Below, one piece after another: positions 1-8,338 of a stretch of DNA of 64,000 bases (positions are counted from its first letter, which is position 1; every line of letters starts with the position of its first letter). The notes beneath the pieces were generated by a model. It was not told the DNA's origin, searched no databases, and worked only from the letters and a program-made list of their open reading frames with translations. The DNA lies in assembly GCA_028680705.1 (NCBI GenBank), contig JAQUJY010000003.1:1-64000 (forward strand), written 5' to 3'. This stretch comes from Bacteroidales bacterium. GTDB lineage: Bacteria > Bacteroidota > Bacteroidia > Bacteroidales > Tenuifilaceae. Position numbers and translations under genes: made by a program.

Positions 1-603
1 AGGTTCATCAATAACTGTTTGATTGGTTACAAGCTTTCTTAAAAACTTGCCATAGTATGCCTGAGTTGTTGTTGAAAAAAGACTAGAATAAGCTTCATCC
101 CAACTTAAGCCTGAACTCATGGTCAGCAAATGTCTTATGGTAATGTTGGCTTTGTCTCCTTGTGCAAACTCAGGAATAAAATCAGAAACTGGTTGGTCAA
201 GGCTTTCGATAAACCCGTCGTCGAGAGCACAACCAACTAGCAGACCAACAATGCTTTTAGCCATCGAAAAAGAGTTTGAATAGGAATCTGGTCCATATCC
301 GTCCCAATACGACTCAAAAAGCAGAAGCGAATCACGAGCAACCAAAAAAGCAACTGTTCTATACTTTTCAAGTGCTTTTAGCTGGTTGTCGGTTAAATGG
401 TAGGCATCAAACAAAGAATCGGTTTGCCATGGCTCTGGCTCTCCAGCAGTTACAAGCCTATTGGCAAAAATGGTGTTGTGATAAATTTTGGGTTTCTGAT
501 GTATTAACGCTTTAACAATATACTGATTTTGAGGAATTGAAAGGTAAATTGTAAGCGCAACCATTACCGTTAGGCAAGCGGTAATAACAATCCTTCTCTT
601 CAT
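1..603 (-). CDS. Serine hydrolase, beta-lactamase/class C family (3' end cut by window)
   Basis: The frame starts at an ATG at 603 and stays open to base 1, giving 201 residues; the C-terminal half lies outside the window. An N-terminal hydrophobic segment (about residues 4-22) suggests a membrane anchor or signal peptide. Residues 113-116 read SMAK, the SxxK nucleophile/base motif of penicillin-binding-protein-like serine hydrolases. It is followed by a segment typical of the family (FIPEF, then ITIRHLLTMSSGL). Proteins of this type are usually periplasmic esterases, D-aminopeptidases or penicillin-binding proteins; substrate cannot be told, and resistance to beta-lactams should not be inferred. 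The Tyr (YxN) and KTG-type motifs would be in the missing part. Confidence 0.85.
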   Translation of the reverse strand, partial: MKRRIVITACLTVMVALTIYLSIPQNQYIVKALIHQKPKIYHNTIFANRLVTAGEPEPWQTDSLFDAYHLTDNQLKALEKYRTVAFLVARDSLLLFESYWDGYGPDSYSNSFSMAKSIVGLLVGCALDDGFIESLDQPVSDFIPEFAQGDKANITIRHLLTMSSGLSWDEAYSSLFSTTTQAYYGKFLRKLVTNQTVIDEP

Positions 604-678
604 GATTTTAGGGTTTTAAATTGCAGGCAAGTTAAAAAAAACCTAGTAATTATCAACCCCATAAAAGTGGAAAACAAT

Positions 679-721
679 ATAGCCCAAAACCTTAGGAAGA
701 AATATTAAGGTGTTGGGCTAT
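679..721 (-). terminator. Hairpin downstream of the OmpA-like gene
   Basis: Two 16-base arms (679-694 and 706-721) are complementary except for one position, with an 11-base loop. The hairpin sits 30 bases after the stop of the leftward OmpA-like gene. The tract after it is only moderately T-rich, so termination efficiency is uncertain. Confidence 0.6.
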
Positions 722-750
722 TTAAAACCAAATTTAAATGCAAAGATTGA

Positions 751-1782
751 TTAGTTGGCCTCTAGTATCTCAAACAGTTCATCGAGTTTTGGGGTAAGAA
801 TAATCTCTGTTCTACGGTTCTTTTGTCTTGCTGCTGAGGTTTTCTGTGAGTCTACAGGATGGTATTGGCTTCGACCTGAAGCCGAAATACGTGCGGGTTC
901 AATTTTTGATTTATCGAGAAGGATACGGACAATTGACGTAGCCCGCTTAACACTCAAGTCCCAGTTGTCTTCCAATTCTCCCCTTTTAGGGAATGATACG
1001 TCGTCAGTATGGCCTTCAACAACAATATTGATATCCTGATTTTGCTCCAGCACAGGAATTAGTTGCCTTAGCGCTTTTATTCCATTTGCATCTACAACAT
1101 GGCTCCCCGATTTAAACATCAGCTGCTCATCAAGCGACACATATACCTTCCCATTCTTAAGCTGCACGCTTAAACCTTTTCCCTCGAAGCCAAATAGGGC
1201 ATCGGAAACCTTACGGCGAAGAGCCATAACAGCAGAATCCTTGCGCGCCAATATGCTCTCCATTTCCTGAATTCTTGTGTTCCTTTCGTCAAGATCGCTT
1301 TTTAGCTCGCTTAGGTATGATTGGAGTTCCTCAAGATTTTTTCGCCTTAAGTTCAGCTGACGCTCAAGTTCCTTTAAAGCATCGCCCTTTTCTTGGAGTT
1401 CTTCTTGCGTTGCCTGCAATTGAGCCAAAACCCTTCGAGACTCTTTTTGGGTACCTGCCATAAAACTCTCTTGAACACTTTGTAAGTCATTATAACGATT
1501 TGTTAACTTCGCATTATCATCCTTTAACCTTGACAACTCTATTGCCCTTGATGTACTATCGGCCAAAAGTTGCTCAAGTTCATCTTTACGTATCCTAAGC
1601 TCCGACTCCAACTCCTTATTCTTCTTCTCCAACGTCTCGTTTTCGGTAAAATAGCGTTCGCGTTCCTCCTCACATTTAATATTCCTATCCTGTAGCGCCT
1701 GAAACTCTTTAGCGGGCACACATGATTGAACAAATATGCCTATTAGAACAATCACTATTATTTTATGTCTTGTGAAATTCAT
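751..1782 (-). CDS. OmpA-family lipoprotein with long coiled coil
   Basis: 343 residues. The N-terminus is a signal peptide ending in a Cys (VQSC, around residue 21), consistent with a lipoprotein though the lipobox is not ideal. Residues about 30-190 are heptad-rich and charged (a long coiled coil). Residues about 205-335 form an OmpA/MotB C-terminal domain with the core NIVVEGHTDD, a following LS..RA segment and NRRTEI, which carry the Asp and Arg that bind diaminopimelate of peptidoglycan in this family. It probably tethers the outer membrane to the cell wall. It is monocistronic, with a TATATTTG box upstream (1815-1822, minus strand) and a hairpin after the stop. A flagellar MotB role is unlikely: there is no MotA or other flagellar gene nearby. 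Confidence 0.85.
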   Translation of the reverse strand: MNFTRHKIIVIVLIGIFVQSCVPAKEFQALQDRNIKCEEERERYFTENETLEKKNKELESELRIRKDELEQLLADSTSRAIELSRLKDDNAKLTNRYNDLQSVQESFMAGTQKESRRVLAQLQATQEELQEKGDALKELERQLNLRRKNLEELQSYLSELKSDLDERNTRIQEMESILARKDSAVMALRRKVSDALFGFEGKGLSVQLKNGKVYVSLDEQLMFKSGSHVVDANGIKALRQLIPVLEQNQDINIVVEGHTDDVSFPKRGELEDNWDLSVKRATSIVRILLDKSKIEPARISASGRSQYHPVDSQKTSAARQKNRRTEIILTPKLDELFEILEAN

Positions 1783-1814
1783 CGCTGTGTTTTTAGTTTA
1801 TTATTTGAATGAAG

Positions 1815-1822
1815 CAAATATA
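1815..1822 (-). promoter_or_regulatory. -7 box TATATTTG upstream of the OmpA-like gene
   Basis: Exact TAnnTTTG match on the minus strand, 33 bases before the start codon at 1782. No TTTG at the right spacing was found for the -33 element, so this is only half a promoter. Confidence 0.35.
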
Positions 1823-1976
1823 TCAAAAATGACAGTGATACCGTTTTTTTATTGCTAATCCTTATAAAGATTTTATCAACAAGCCATTATGCCAAAATAA
1901 TTGTTAAACCGTTAAACCATAAAGCACAAACCTACGCACCAATTCTTTTTGAAACTTTATTTTGATAAATTTGTTT

Positions 1977-1984
1977 TAACTTTG
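1977..1984 (+). promoter_or_regulatory. -7 box TAACTTTG upstream of dxs
   Basis: Exact TAnnTTTG match 22 bases before the dxs ATG at 2007. A second overlapping match (TAAATTTG) lies at 1966-1973. Neither has a clear TTTG at 19-21 bases upstream. Confidence 0.35.
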
Positions 1985-2006
1985 CACTTCTTAAAACAAC
2001 CTTGAA

Positions 2007-3920
2007 ATGCAGTTCCCACTTCTGAGTCAAATTAATTCACCTGATGATCTTAAAAAACTTAAGGTTGAAAATCTTGTGGACTTAAGCAACGAGCTCAGAC
2101 AATTTATTATCGATGTTGTTTCATCAAACCCCGGACATTTTGGCGCAAGCCTAGGTGTGGTTGAACTTACCGTTGCTCTTCACTATGTATTCAATACACC
2201 TAACGATAGGCTAATTTGGGATGTTGGCCATCAAGCCTATGGGCATAAGATACTTACTGGCAGAAGAGACCAGTTTTATACGTACCGGAAGTATAATGGC
2301 ATTAGCGGATTCCCCAAACGAAGCGAGAGTAAATATGATGCTTTTGGTACTGGTCATAGTTCTACGTCAATTTCTGCGGGTTTGGGAATGGCTATTGCAT
2401 CGGAACTAAAAAATGAGGATAGGCAAACTGTTGCAATTATTGGTGATGGATCGCTTACAGCTGGGTTGGCCTTTGAGGGGCTTAATAACGGGGGGTCGCT
2501 TAATTCTAACCTATTGGTTATTCTCAATGATAACAACATGGCTATCGACCCCAACGTGGGTGCACTAAAAGAATATCTTCTCGACATTACAACATCGCAA
2601 ACCTACAATAGGGTTAAGACAAATGTTTGGGACCTACTTGGCAAGTTTAATAAGATAGGGCCAAGCGCACGGTCAATGGTGCAAAAGTTAGAAAATGCTG
2701 TAAAATCAACACTATTAAAACAAAGTAACCTTTTCGAATCGCTTGGCTTTAGGTATTTTGGTCCAATTGATGGCCATGATGTAGTTTACCTTACACAGGT
2801 GCTTAATGATCTAAAAAATATTCCTGGACCTAAACTGCTACATTGCGTTACCGTAAAAGGTAAAGGATTTAGCCCCGCTGAAATTAACCAAACCGCTTGG
2901 CACGCTCCTGGCCTCTTCAACAAAATAACAGGCGAACGAATTATTGTATCCACTAATAAACCAACTCCACCAAAATTTCAGGATGTTTTTGGACATACCG
3001 TACTAGAACTTGCCAAACTAAATAAGCGCATAGTTGGTATTACCCCAGCAATGCCAAGCGGTTGTTCACTAAATATTATGATGAAAGAGTTACCGGAGCG
3101 AACCTTTGATGTGGGCATTGCCGAACAGCATGCTGTAACTTTCGCTGCGGGTTTAGCTACAGAGGGTTTAGTTCCGTTTTGCAATATTTACTCATCGTTT
3201 ATGCAACGTGCTTACGACCAGATAATTCACGATGTAGCCTTGCAAAACCTCAACGTTGTTTTTTGCCTAGATAGAGGAGGTATTGTTGGTGAAGACGGAG
3301 CCACGCATCATGGCTTATTCGATATTGCCTATATGAGGGCTATACCCAACATCACCATATGCTCCCCTTTGAACGAGGAGGAACTTAGGAACATGATGTT
3401 CACTGCACAGCAAAATGACATGGGCACATGGAGCATTCGGTATCCAAGAGGTAGGGGCTCAATGGTTGATTGGAAGAAGCCTCTCAAAACTATTGAAGTG
3501 GGCACAGGTAAAATGCTACGAGAAGGTAACGACATCGCAATCCTCACACTTGGCCCCATCGGTATTAATGCTGCTGAAGCGGTAGAAAAATTATCCGAAG
3601 ATGGAATAAGCATTGCACATTACGATATGCGATTCGCAAAACCCTTAGATGCCAAACTATTGGCCCATATTGGCAAACGATTTGAAACAATTATTACCGT
3701 TGAGGATGGAACTGTACAGGGTGGATTTGGCTCTGCCGTTCTGGAATGGTTAAACGACAATGGTTTTTCATCCAGAGTACTCCGATTGGGCATACCCGAT
3801 AGATTCCTCGATCATGGAACCCCCCAAGAATTATACAAAGAGTGTGGCATTGATGCGGATGGAATATACAAGGCCGCCAAAAGAATTGCTGAACCAAAGC
3901 TTATTGGCAAAGTAGTATAA
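2007..3920 (+). CDS. dxs: 1-deoxy-D-xylulose-5-phosphate synthase
   Basis: 637 residues, the usual length. It condenses pyruvate and glyceraldehyde 3-phosphate with thiamine diphosphate, the first step of the MEP isoprenoid pathway, in the cytoplasm. Visible family landmarks: GHQAYGHKI near residue 75, the thiamine/Mg motif starting GDGSLTAG and ending NDNNM (about 148-177), the transketolase pyrimidine-binding domain around residue 320-480 including DVGIAEQHAV and DRGGIVGEDGATHHG, and a C-terminal transketolase domain from about 500. The ATG at 2007 matches the normal N-terminus (FPLLSQINSPDDLK). The gene appears monocistronic, followed by tRNA-Leu. The substrate links it to the glycolytic genes elsewhere in the window only in a general sense. 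Confidence 0.97.
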   Translation: MQFPLLSQINSPDDLKKLKVENLVDLSNELRQFIIDVVSSNPGHFGASLGVVELTVALHYVFNTPNDRLIWDVGHQAYGHKILTGRRDQFYTYRKYNGISGFPKRSESKYDAFGTGHSSTSISAGLGMAIASELKNEDRQTVAIIGDGSLTAGLAFEGLNNGGSLNSNLLVILNDNNMAIDPNVGALKEYLLDITTSQTYNRVKTNVWDLLGKFNKIGPSARSMVQKLENAVKSTLLKQSNLFESLGFRYFGPIDGHDVVYLTQVLNDLKNIPGPKLLHCVTVKGKGFSPAEINQTAWHAPGLFNKITGERIIVSTNKPTPPKFQDVFGHTVLELAKLNKRIVGITPAMPSGCSLNIMMKELPERTFDVGIAEQHAVTFAAGLATEGLVPFCNIYSSFMQRAYDQIIHDVALQNLNVVFCLDRGGIVGEDGATHHGLFDIAYMRAIPNITICSPLNEEELRNMMFTAQQNDMGTWSIRYPRGRGSMVDWKKPLKTIEVGTGKMLREGNDIAILTLGPIGINAAEAVEKLSEDGISIAHYDMRFAKPLDAKLLAHIGKRFETIITVEDGTVQGGFGSAVLEWLNDNGFSSRVLRLGIPDRFLDHGTPQELYKECGIDADGIYKAAKRIAEPKLIGKVV

Positions 3921-4007
3921 AGAACTCATTGTTGGCTATAATTAAAAAGAAACTATTGCCTAGAAGAAAAAAACCCACTATATTCGCAGACCAAAATATT
4001 CTATCTC

Positions 4008-4091
4008 GCCCGGATGGCGGAATTGGTAGACGCGCTGGTCTCAAACACCAGTGGTAGCAATACTGTGCCGGTTCGATCCCGGCTCCGGGTA
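4008..4091 (+). tRNA. tRNA-Leu (anticodon CAA)
   Basis: A class II tRNA of 84 bases. The acceptor stem pairs 4008-4014 with 4084-4090, with a G:T at the first pair. The anticodon arm is CTGGT, loop CTCAAAC, ACCAG, giving anticodon CAA for Leu TTG codons. A long variable arm and a T arm with GGTTCGATCCC follow. The 3' CCA is not encoded: the discriminator A at 4091 is followed by CAAA. It lies between dxs and a strong hairpin terminator. Confidence 0.95.
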
Positions 4092-4100
4092 CAAATTTCA

Positions 4101-4138
4101 AACAAGCCTTAAACCATTTTTGGTTAAGGCTTGTTTTG
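4101..4138 (+). terminator. Rho-independent terminator after tRNA-Leu
   Basis: Arms 4101-4111 and 4125-4135 pair perfectly, extended by ACCA/TGGT after one unpaired base at 4112, around a TTTT loop, with a short T run at the 3' end. It ends ten bases after the tRNA. The -33 element of the next gene overlaps the distal edge of this hairpin. Confidence 0.75.
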
Positions 4139-4167
4139 TATTGTAGCCACAATAATTAATATCTTTG
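4135..4167 (+). promoter_or_regulatory. Bacteroidota-type promoter of the dCMP deaminase gene
   Basis: TTTG (4135-4138), 21 bases, then TATCTTTG (4160-4167): both elements fit the Bacteroidota primary sigma consensus. Expected transcription start is about 4171, giving a leader near 40 bases. Confidence 0.65.
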
Positions 4168-4209
4168 ATAGTTTCAACTATATCTTACAATAAGGTTAAT
4201 CGATAGAAT

Positions 4210-4656
4210 ATGGACAAATCTGAGAATCTACCTCCCTACGGAGAAAAACAACCCGAGTTTGATAGACGATACCTTGAGATGGCTCACATATGGGCAAAAA
4301 ACTCATATTGCAAGCGCAGACAGGTTGGTGCGCTTATAGTGAAGAACAAAATGATTATATCCGACGGTTATAATGGAACCCCTAGCGGATTTGAAAATAT
4401 TTGTGAGGATGAGAATGGTCGTACTAAACAGTATGTTCTCCATGCCGAAGCAAATGCAATTACGAAAGTGGCAAAATCGAATAATAGTAGCGAGGGTTCA
4501 ACCCTTTATGTAACCTCTGCTCCATGCATTGAGTGCTCAAAGCTAATTATTCAGGCCGGTATCAGAAGAGTGGTTTATAGCGACGACTACAGGGCGACTG
4601 AAGGGATTGAACTTCTTCAAAGAGCAGATATTGAAATTATTAAACTTGAGAGTTAA
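4210..4656 (+). CDS. dCMP/deoxycytidylate deaminase family protein
   Basis: 148 residues, one cytidine-deaminase-fold domain. Zinc ligands and the catalytic Glu are visible: H78-A-E80, then PC at 106 and C109 in a PCxxC motif. The sequence around RRQVGALIV and SDGYNGTPSGFEN is typical of dCMP deaminases (ComEB type), which make dUMP for thymidylate synthesis. The protein is cytoplasmic. It has its own promoter (4135-4167) and is followed by an S41 protease gene 75 bases away that has a separate -7 box, so the two are probably not obligatorily cotranscribed. A tRNA or riboflavin deaminase is less likely from length and motifs. Confidence 0.9.
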   Translation: MDKSENLPPYGEKQPEFDRRYLEMAHIWAKNSYCKRRQVGALIVKNKMIISDGYNGTPSGFENICEDENGRTKQYVLHAEANAITKVAKSNNSSEGSTLYVTSAPCIECSKLIIQAGIRRVVYSDDYRATEGIELLQRADIEIIKLES

Positions 4657-4710
4657 CAACAAAAAACGTTAAATAATAGCTAACGGCTATGTTGCAGGTT
4701 TTTTATGGAT

Positions 4711-4718
4711 TACTTTTG
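4711..4718 (+). promoter_or_regulatory. -7 box TACTTTTG upstream of the S41 protease
   Basis: Exact TAnnTTTG match 13 bases before the start at 4732. No -33 TTTG at standard spacing. The expected start point would leave a leader of about ten bases if ATG 4732 is used, or about twenty with ATG 4741. Confidence 0.35.
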
Positions 4719-4731
4719 AAAGGAAATACCA

Positions 4732-6456
4732 ATGGCTGATATGGAATACAATAATAGAAGAAAGGATATACTCTACCCTCTTGCAATAGCAGCAGTTCTT
4801 GCGATCGGATTATTTTTAGGCTTCTCACTAAAAAAACAGTCTGGCAGAACCAGCCTAACGGTTTACCCAAAAACCGATAAACTCTCAAGCGTACTTAACT
4901 TCATCGAAGATCAGTATGTGGATACCGTTGCAATGGAGGTACTGGTAGAGTCTGCTATCCCTACGCTTCTTAAGAATCTTGACCCGCACTCTGTCTATAT
5001 ACCAGCCTCCGATCTGAAAGCAGTAAACGAACCTTTAGATGGAGGATTTGATGGCATTGGCGTAACCTTTAACATGCCAAACGATACAATTGTTGTTGTT
5101 ACAACAATTCCTGGTGGCCCCTCGGAACGTGTTGGCATTATGCCCGGCGATAGAATTGTTAGTATTGACGACTCGTTAGTTGCCGGCGTTAACATCCCAC
5201 AGGATGATATAGTTAAGATGCTCAAAGGACACAACGGGACCAAGGTAAAACTTGGAATCGGTAGGTCTGGAGTACCAGATGCTATCTATTTTGATCTAAT
5301 TCGCGACAAAATCCCAATCTACAGCATCGATATCAGTTTTATGGTCGAGCCTGGGATAGGGTACATCAAGATTTCGCGCTTTGCCAGAACTACTTATACC
5401 GAGTTTATTACTGCTGTAGAAAAACTACAGAAGCAAGGCATGGAAAGGATTGTTATCGACCTCAGGGGAAACAATGGTGGATACCTTGATGCAGCAACAA
5501 ACATAGCCAACGAATTTTTGCCCGAAGGTAAACTAATCGTTTACACCCAAGGAAAGGCTCGTGCCCGTCAGAATGTATACTCAAACGCCAAAGGGCGGTG
5601 CGTGAATACCCCCGTGGCAGTTCTAATTGATGAGTTTTCTGCCTCAGCTAGCGAAATTTTAGCCGGAGCGATACAGGATAACGACAGAGGAGAGGTTATT
5701 GGACGGAGATCGTTCGGCAAAGGTTTAGTTCAGGAACAGGTTCTGTTTTCTGATGGTTCTGCTTTAAGGCTAACCATTGCAAGGTACTATACCCCAACCG
5801 GTCGGAGCATACAGAAACCCTATGATCTTGGAAGCGAAGATTATTACCACGATATTAGTAACAGATTCCTACACGGTGAATTTCAGGAAAAGGACAGCAT
5901 AAGGCTCGATGATTCACTTAAATATACTACACCTAAAGGGCGTACCGTTTACGGCGGCGGTGGCATAATGCCCGATCACTTTATCCCATTGGACACAACA
6001 GGTACAAGCCCTTATTTTAATCTGGTTGCCCGCCGAAACCTAATTTTTCGATTCGCCTTTCAATACTCCGACCGAAATAGAAAAAGTCTTTCGCCCCTTA
6101 AAACACCTACAGATTTTACTGGTTACCTAAGGGGGGTTAACATAATGGAACAGTTTATTAGTTTTGCTGATAAACAAGGAGTTAAACCAAATCGGAGCCA
6201 GATAAATACATCAAAACTTATAATTGAAACTCAGCTGATTGCCTATATTGCTCGTAATATTATCGATGACGAAGGGTTTTATCCTATAATCACTCAAATT
6301 GATAATACCCTACTAAAAGCCATTGAAATTATAAAGCAAGAGGATAGCGAATCTATTACGGCAATGGTCACACCATTAAAACCATCGATGAGAGTGTTTT
6401 ACCTTTCGCACAGCAGAAGTCAAGTTACAAAGGATTTGGTCGCCGATATGGTATGA
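4732..6456 (+). CDS. S41-family C-terminal processing protease (CtpA/Prc-like)
   Basis: 574 residues. Residues about 13-33 are a hydrophobic N-terminal anchor or uncleaved signal. A PDZ domain covers roughly 85-170 (GIGVTFNMPNDTIVV through PGDRIVSIDD). The S41 catalytic core follows: the segment FSASASEILAGAIQ with nucleophile Ser305, and Lys330 in SFGKG, 25 residues apart as in E. coli Prc. A long C-terminal extension (about 400-574) is common in Bacteroidota versions. It likely trims or degrades envelope proteins from their C-termini in the periplasm. An ATG at 4741 is an alternative start. A strong terminator follows, so it is probably transcribed alone. Confidence 0.92.
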   Translation: MADMEYNNRRKDILYPLAIAAVLAIGLFLGFSLKKQSGRTSLTVYPKTDKLSSVLNFIEDQYVDTVAMEVLVESAIPTLLKNLDPHSVYIPASDLKAVNEPLDGGFDGIGVTFNMPNDTIVVVTTIPGGPSERVGIMPGDRIVSIDDSLVAGVNIPQDDIVKMLKGHNGTKVKLGIGRSGVPDAIYFDLIRDKIPIYSIDISFMVEPGIGYIKISRFARTTYTEFITAVEKLQKQGMERIVIDLRGNNGGYLDAATNIANEFLPEGKLIVYTQGKARARQNVYSNAKGRCVNTPVAVLIDEFSASASEILAGAIQDNDRGEVIGRRSFGKGLVQEQVLFSDGSALRLTIARYYTPTGRSIQKPYDLGSEDYYHDISNRFLHGEFQEKDSIRLDDSLKYTTPKGRTVYGGGGIMPDHFIPLDTTGTSPYFNLVARRNLIFRFAFQYSDRNRKSLSPLKTPTDFTGYLRGVNIMEQFISFADKQGVKPNRSQINTSKLIIETQLIAYIARNIIDDEGFYPIITQIDNTLLKAIEIIKQEDSESITAMVTPLKPSMRVFYLSHSRSQVTKDLVADMV

Positions 6457-6471
6457 ACATTTTTAATCTTT

Positions 6472-6505
6472 AAAAAAGCCCAAGCAAGTCCGCTGGGGCT
6501 TTTTT
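6472..6505 (+). terminator. Rho-independent terminator after the S41 protease gene
   Basis: Arms 6472-6481 and 6496-6505 pair as AAAAAAGCCC/GGGCTTTTTT, with an inner AGC/GCT pairing, followed by more T and A. It begins 15 bases after the stop codon. Confidence 0.85.
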
Positions 6506-6538
6506 ATTTTTAGGCTTACTCAAAAGCAGAGCCATAAG

Positions 6539-6570
6539 GTTGACCTGCAAGGTAAAAATATGTATATTTG
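6539..6570 (+). promoter_or_regulatory. Promoter of the unknown gene at 6601
   Basis: GTTG (6539-6542), 20 bases, then TATATTTG (6563-6570). The -7 box is exact; the -33 box matches three of four positions. The predicted start near 6574 gives a leader of about 27 bases. Confidence 0.5.
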
Positions 6571-6600
6571 ATAAAACCCTCATACTAAACCTTAAATGCC

Positions 6601-7320
6601 ATGAAAACGTCTGATATCATTGAACGCTATGGTGGGGTACTAAAGGAAGAGCCCCTTTCGTGTATTACCAACGATATACTTATGAAAAACACTTGCGTTT
6701 TGGAGGCAGTTTCGCCGTACTTTGGTTACTACGATGAAACACCCAGAACCAATAGGCCAAAAATGCTTTACCTTATCCTAGCAGAGTACTTCCCTCTGGA
6801 AAAGTTAATAAGAGCAACCGTTAAAGTACAGGAAAAAGTAAAGTTCCCAATAGATGCTGTTACTGGTACTGTCACATTATTTAATCAAACCTGCTATGTT
6901 ATTAGGCTAATTAATCTTCAGAATTACAGCCAGATACATATGGTACAAGAGCTTTACGACAAGGAGGGAGTTCAATTTAAATCGCCTGGAAAAAAATTTG
7001 AAAATGAAATGGCAATGATAAAAATGCGTTGCTTTTTCTGTCTACACCCATACAACGATGAAATCTATATAGACCAGGATAAGCCTAATATCGGCTTTTT
7101 TAAGCTCCCTTACTATATACCATGGGATGATTTTAGAAAAATAACATCGGAGGTGAAATTTGATACAAAACTTATCTATTTTGATGCTGCCACTGCATAT
7201 TTTTACCACAACAAGGGCGTTGATGATTTGGTGAGAATATACCGAGAGAACCTTGACGAGGAAAAACTCAGAATGATAAAAGATAGATACTTGAAGGTAC
7301 TAAAAACTATTCGTACATAG
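6601..7320 (+). CDS. Uncharacterised cytoplasmic protein
   Basis: 239 residues; I do not recognise the family. There is no signal peptide or membrane segment. The composition is typical of a soluble mixed alpha/beta protein, with many aromatic residues, a central Cys pair separated by two residues (RCFFC, near 142-145) and a charged helical C-terminus ending RYLKVLKTIRT. It is supported as a real gene by its own promoter-like boxes (6539-6570), strong terminators on its upstream side, codon use like its neighbours, and no longer frame on the other strand. It is monocistronic between the protease and sdh operon. No function is proposed. Confidence 0.8.
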   Translation: MKTSDIIERYGGVLKEEPLSCITNDILMKNTCVLEAVSPYFGYYDETPRTNRPKMLYLILAEYFPLEKLIRATVKVQEKVKFPIDAVTGTVTLFNQTCYVIRLINLQNYSQIHMVQELYDKEGVQFKSPGKKFENEMAMIKMRCFFCLHPYNDEIYIDQDKPNIGFFKLPYYIPWDDFRKITSEVKFDTKLIYFDAATAYFYHNKGVDDLVRIYRENLDEEKLRMIKDRYLKVLKTIRT

Positions 7321-7387
7321 GTACCCATTGTGTTTGCAACAAGAATCATAACTACTTGCAAGAGTTAAGATAAAATTCAAGAAAGCG

Positions 7388-7411
7388 AAAGGAAAATATT
7401 ATGCTTCCTTT
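7388..7411 (+). terminator. Weak hairpin downstream of the 6601 gene
   Basis: AAAGGAA (7388-7394) pairs with TTCCTTT (7405-7411) across a 10-base loop, followed by TTATT. It lies 68 bases after the stop. The stem is short, so this is tentative. Confidence 0.35.
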
Positions 7412-7559
7412 TATTACTCAACACAAAAAACACACAAAATACTGGTGGTATGAAATGGTTCTTTACTAAAATTTGACAATTCATTAATCAAATAAGAACA
7501 AACTCCAAACGGTTAACCCTTAGTTCAATCTGCTAAATAACACCTAAACTTTAAGCCTA

Positions 7560-7583
7560 TTTATTGGCTCTCATACCAATAAA
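7560..7583 (+). promoter_or_regulatory. 8-bp perfect inverted repeat upstream of sdhC
   Basis: TTTATTGG (7560-7567) and CCAATAAA (7576-7583) are perfect inverted repeats with an 8-base spacer, about 40 bases before the conserved sdhC start at 7622. It could be an operator or an mRNA hairpin. The remaining 7321-7621 interval shows no clear TTTG/TAnnTTTG promoter. Confidence 0.35.
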
Positions 7584-7621
7584 TGACCTATATTGCCTAC
7601 CCAAACACAAATCATATTTCT

Positions 7622-8299
7622 ATGAACGGTATTTTTAATTCTTCGCTGGGGAGAAAGTTGATTCTGAGTATCTCTGGTCTTTTTCTCATGATATTCCTTT
7701 TGGTACATCTGGGAACAAACCTACTACTTTTAGTTGGCGATGGTGAACTCTACAACGAGGCCGCCCACTTCCTTTCTACCACTCCACTTCTTAAGGCAGT
7801 TGAAATTATGTTGGCATTAGGTTTTATTTTCCACATAATTTATGCAACAATCATAACGCTAAAGAATAGGAAAGCCCGTCCGGTGGGATACGCCAAAAGC
7901 GGTACAAACGAACTTACCAGCTGGGCCTCGAAAAACATGTACATCCTTGGCTTTACCATTCTGGCATTCCTGGTGCTCCACCTCATCAATTTTTTCCTAA
8001 AACTTAGGTTTGGCGAAGTACCCACCATATCGTATGATAATGGGATTACCCAAGTGCTCAACTCATACGAGTTAGTCTCCGAATTTTTTGTAGCCTATTG
8101 GTGGTACAACCTAATCTATATTGCTTCGGCAATATTGCTTGGGCTTCACCTAAGCCATGGATTTTGGAGCGCATTTCACACCATTGGGTTAAACAATATT
8201 AAGTGGATAGAGCGCCTTCAGGTTGCATCGTATATTTATGCAGCCGTTATTGCAGCTGGATTTACCATTATACCTCTCTATTTTTGGTTTATCCATTAA
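7622..8299 (+). CDS. sdhC: Succinate dehydrogenase/fumarate reductase cytochrome b subunit
   Basis: 225 residues from ATG 7622. The frame extends in phase to an ATG at 7583 but the family N-terminus is the segment NSSLGRKLILSISGLFL, so 7622 is preferred. Five transmembrane helices are visible. Conserved His residues in helices (for example LLVHLGTN, HIIYA, LVLHLIN and HLSHGFW) fit the axial ligands of two b-type hemes in the single-subunit, type B anchor found in Bacteroidota and Epsilonproteobacteria. It anchors SdhAB in the cytoplasmic membrane and passes electrons to or from quinone. First gene of the sdhCAB operon, 39 bases before sdhA. Confidence 0.93.
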   Translation: MNGIFNSSLGRKLILSISGLFLMIFLLVHLGTNLLLLVGDGELYNEAAHFLSTTPLLKAVEIMLALGFIFHIIYATIITLKNRKARPVGYAKSGTNELTSWASKNMYILGFTILAFLVLHLINFFLKLRFGEVPTISYDNGITQVLNSYELVSEFFVAYWWYNLIYIASAILLGLHLSHGFWSAFHTIGLNNIKWIERLQVASYIYAAVIAAGFTIIPLYFWFIH

Positions 8300-8338
8300 A
8301 ATCCACAAAACACTATTAAAAAATAAACATCAACAGAT

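Noticed and set aside
4008-4091. tRNA-Leu as an integration site of a mobile element
   Set aside because: No integrase, no partial tRNA repeat and no composition change are seen on either side.
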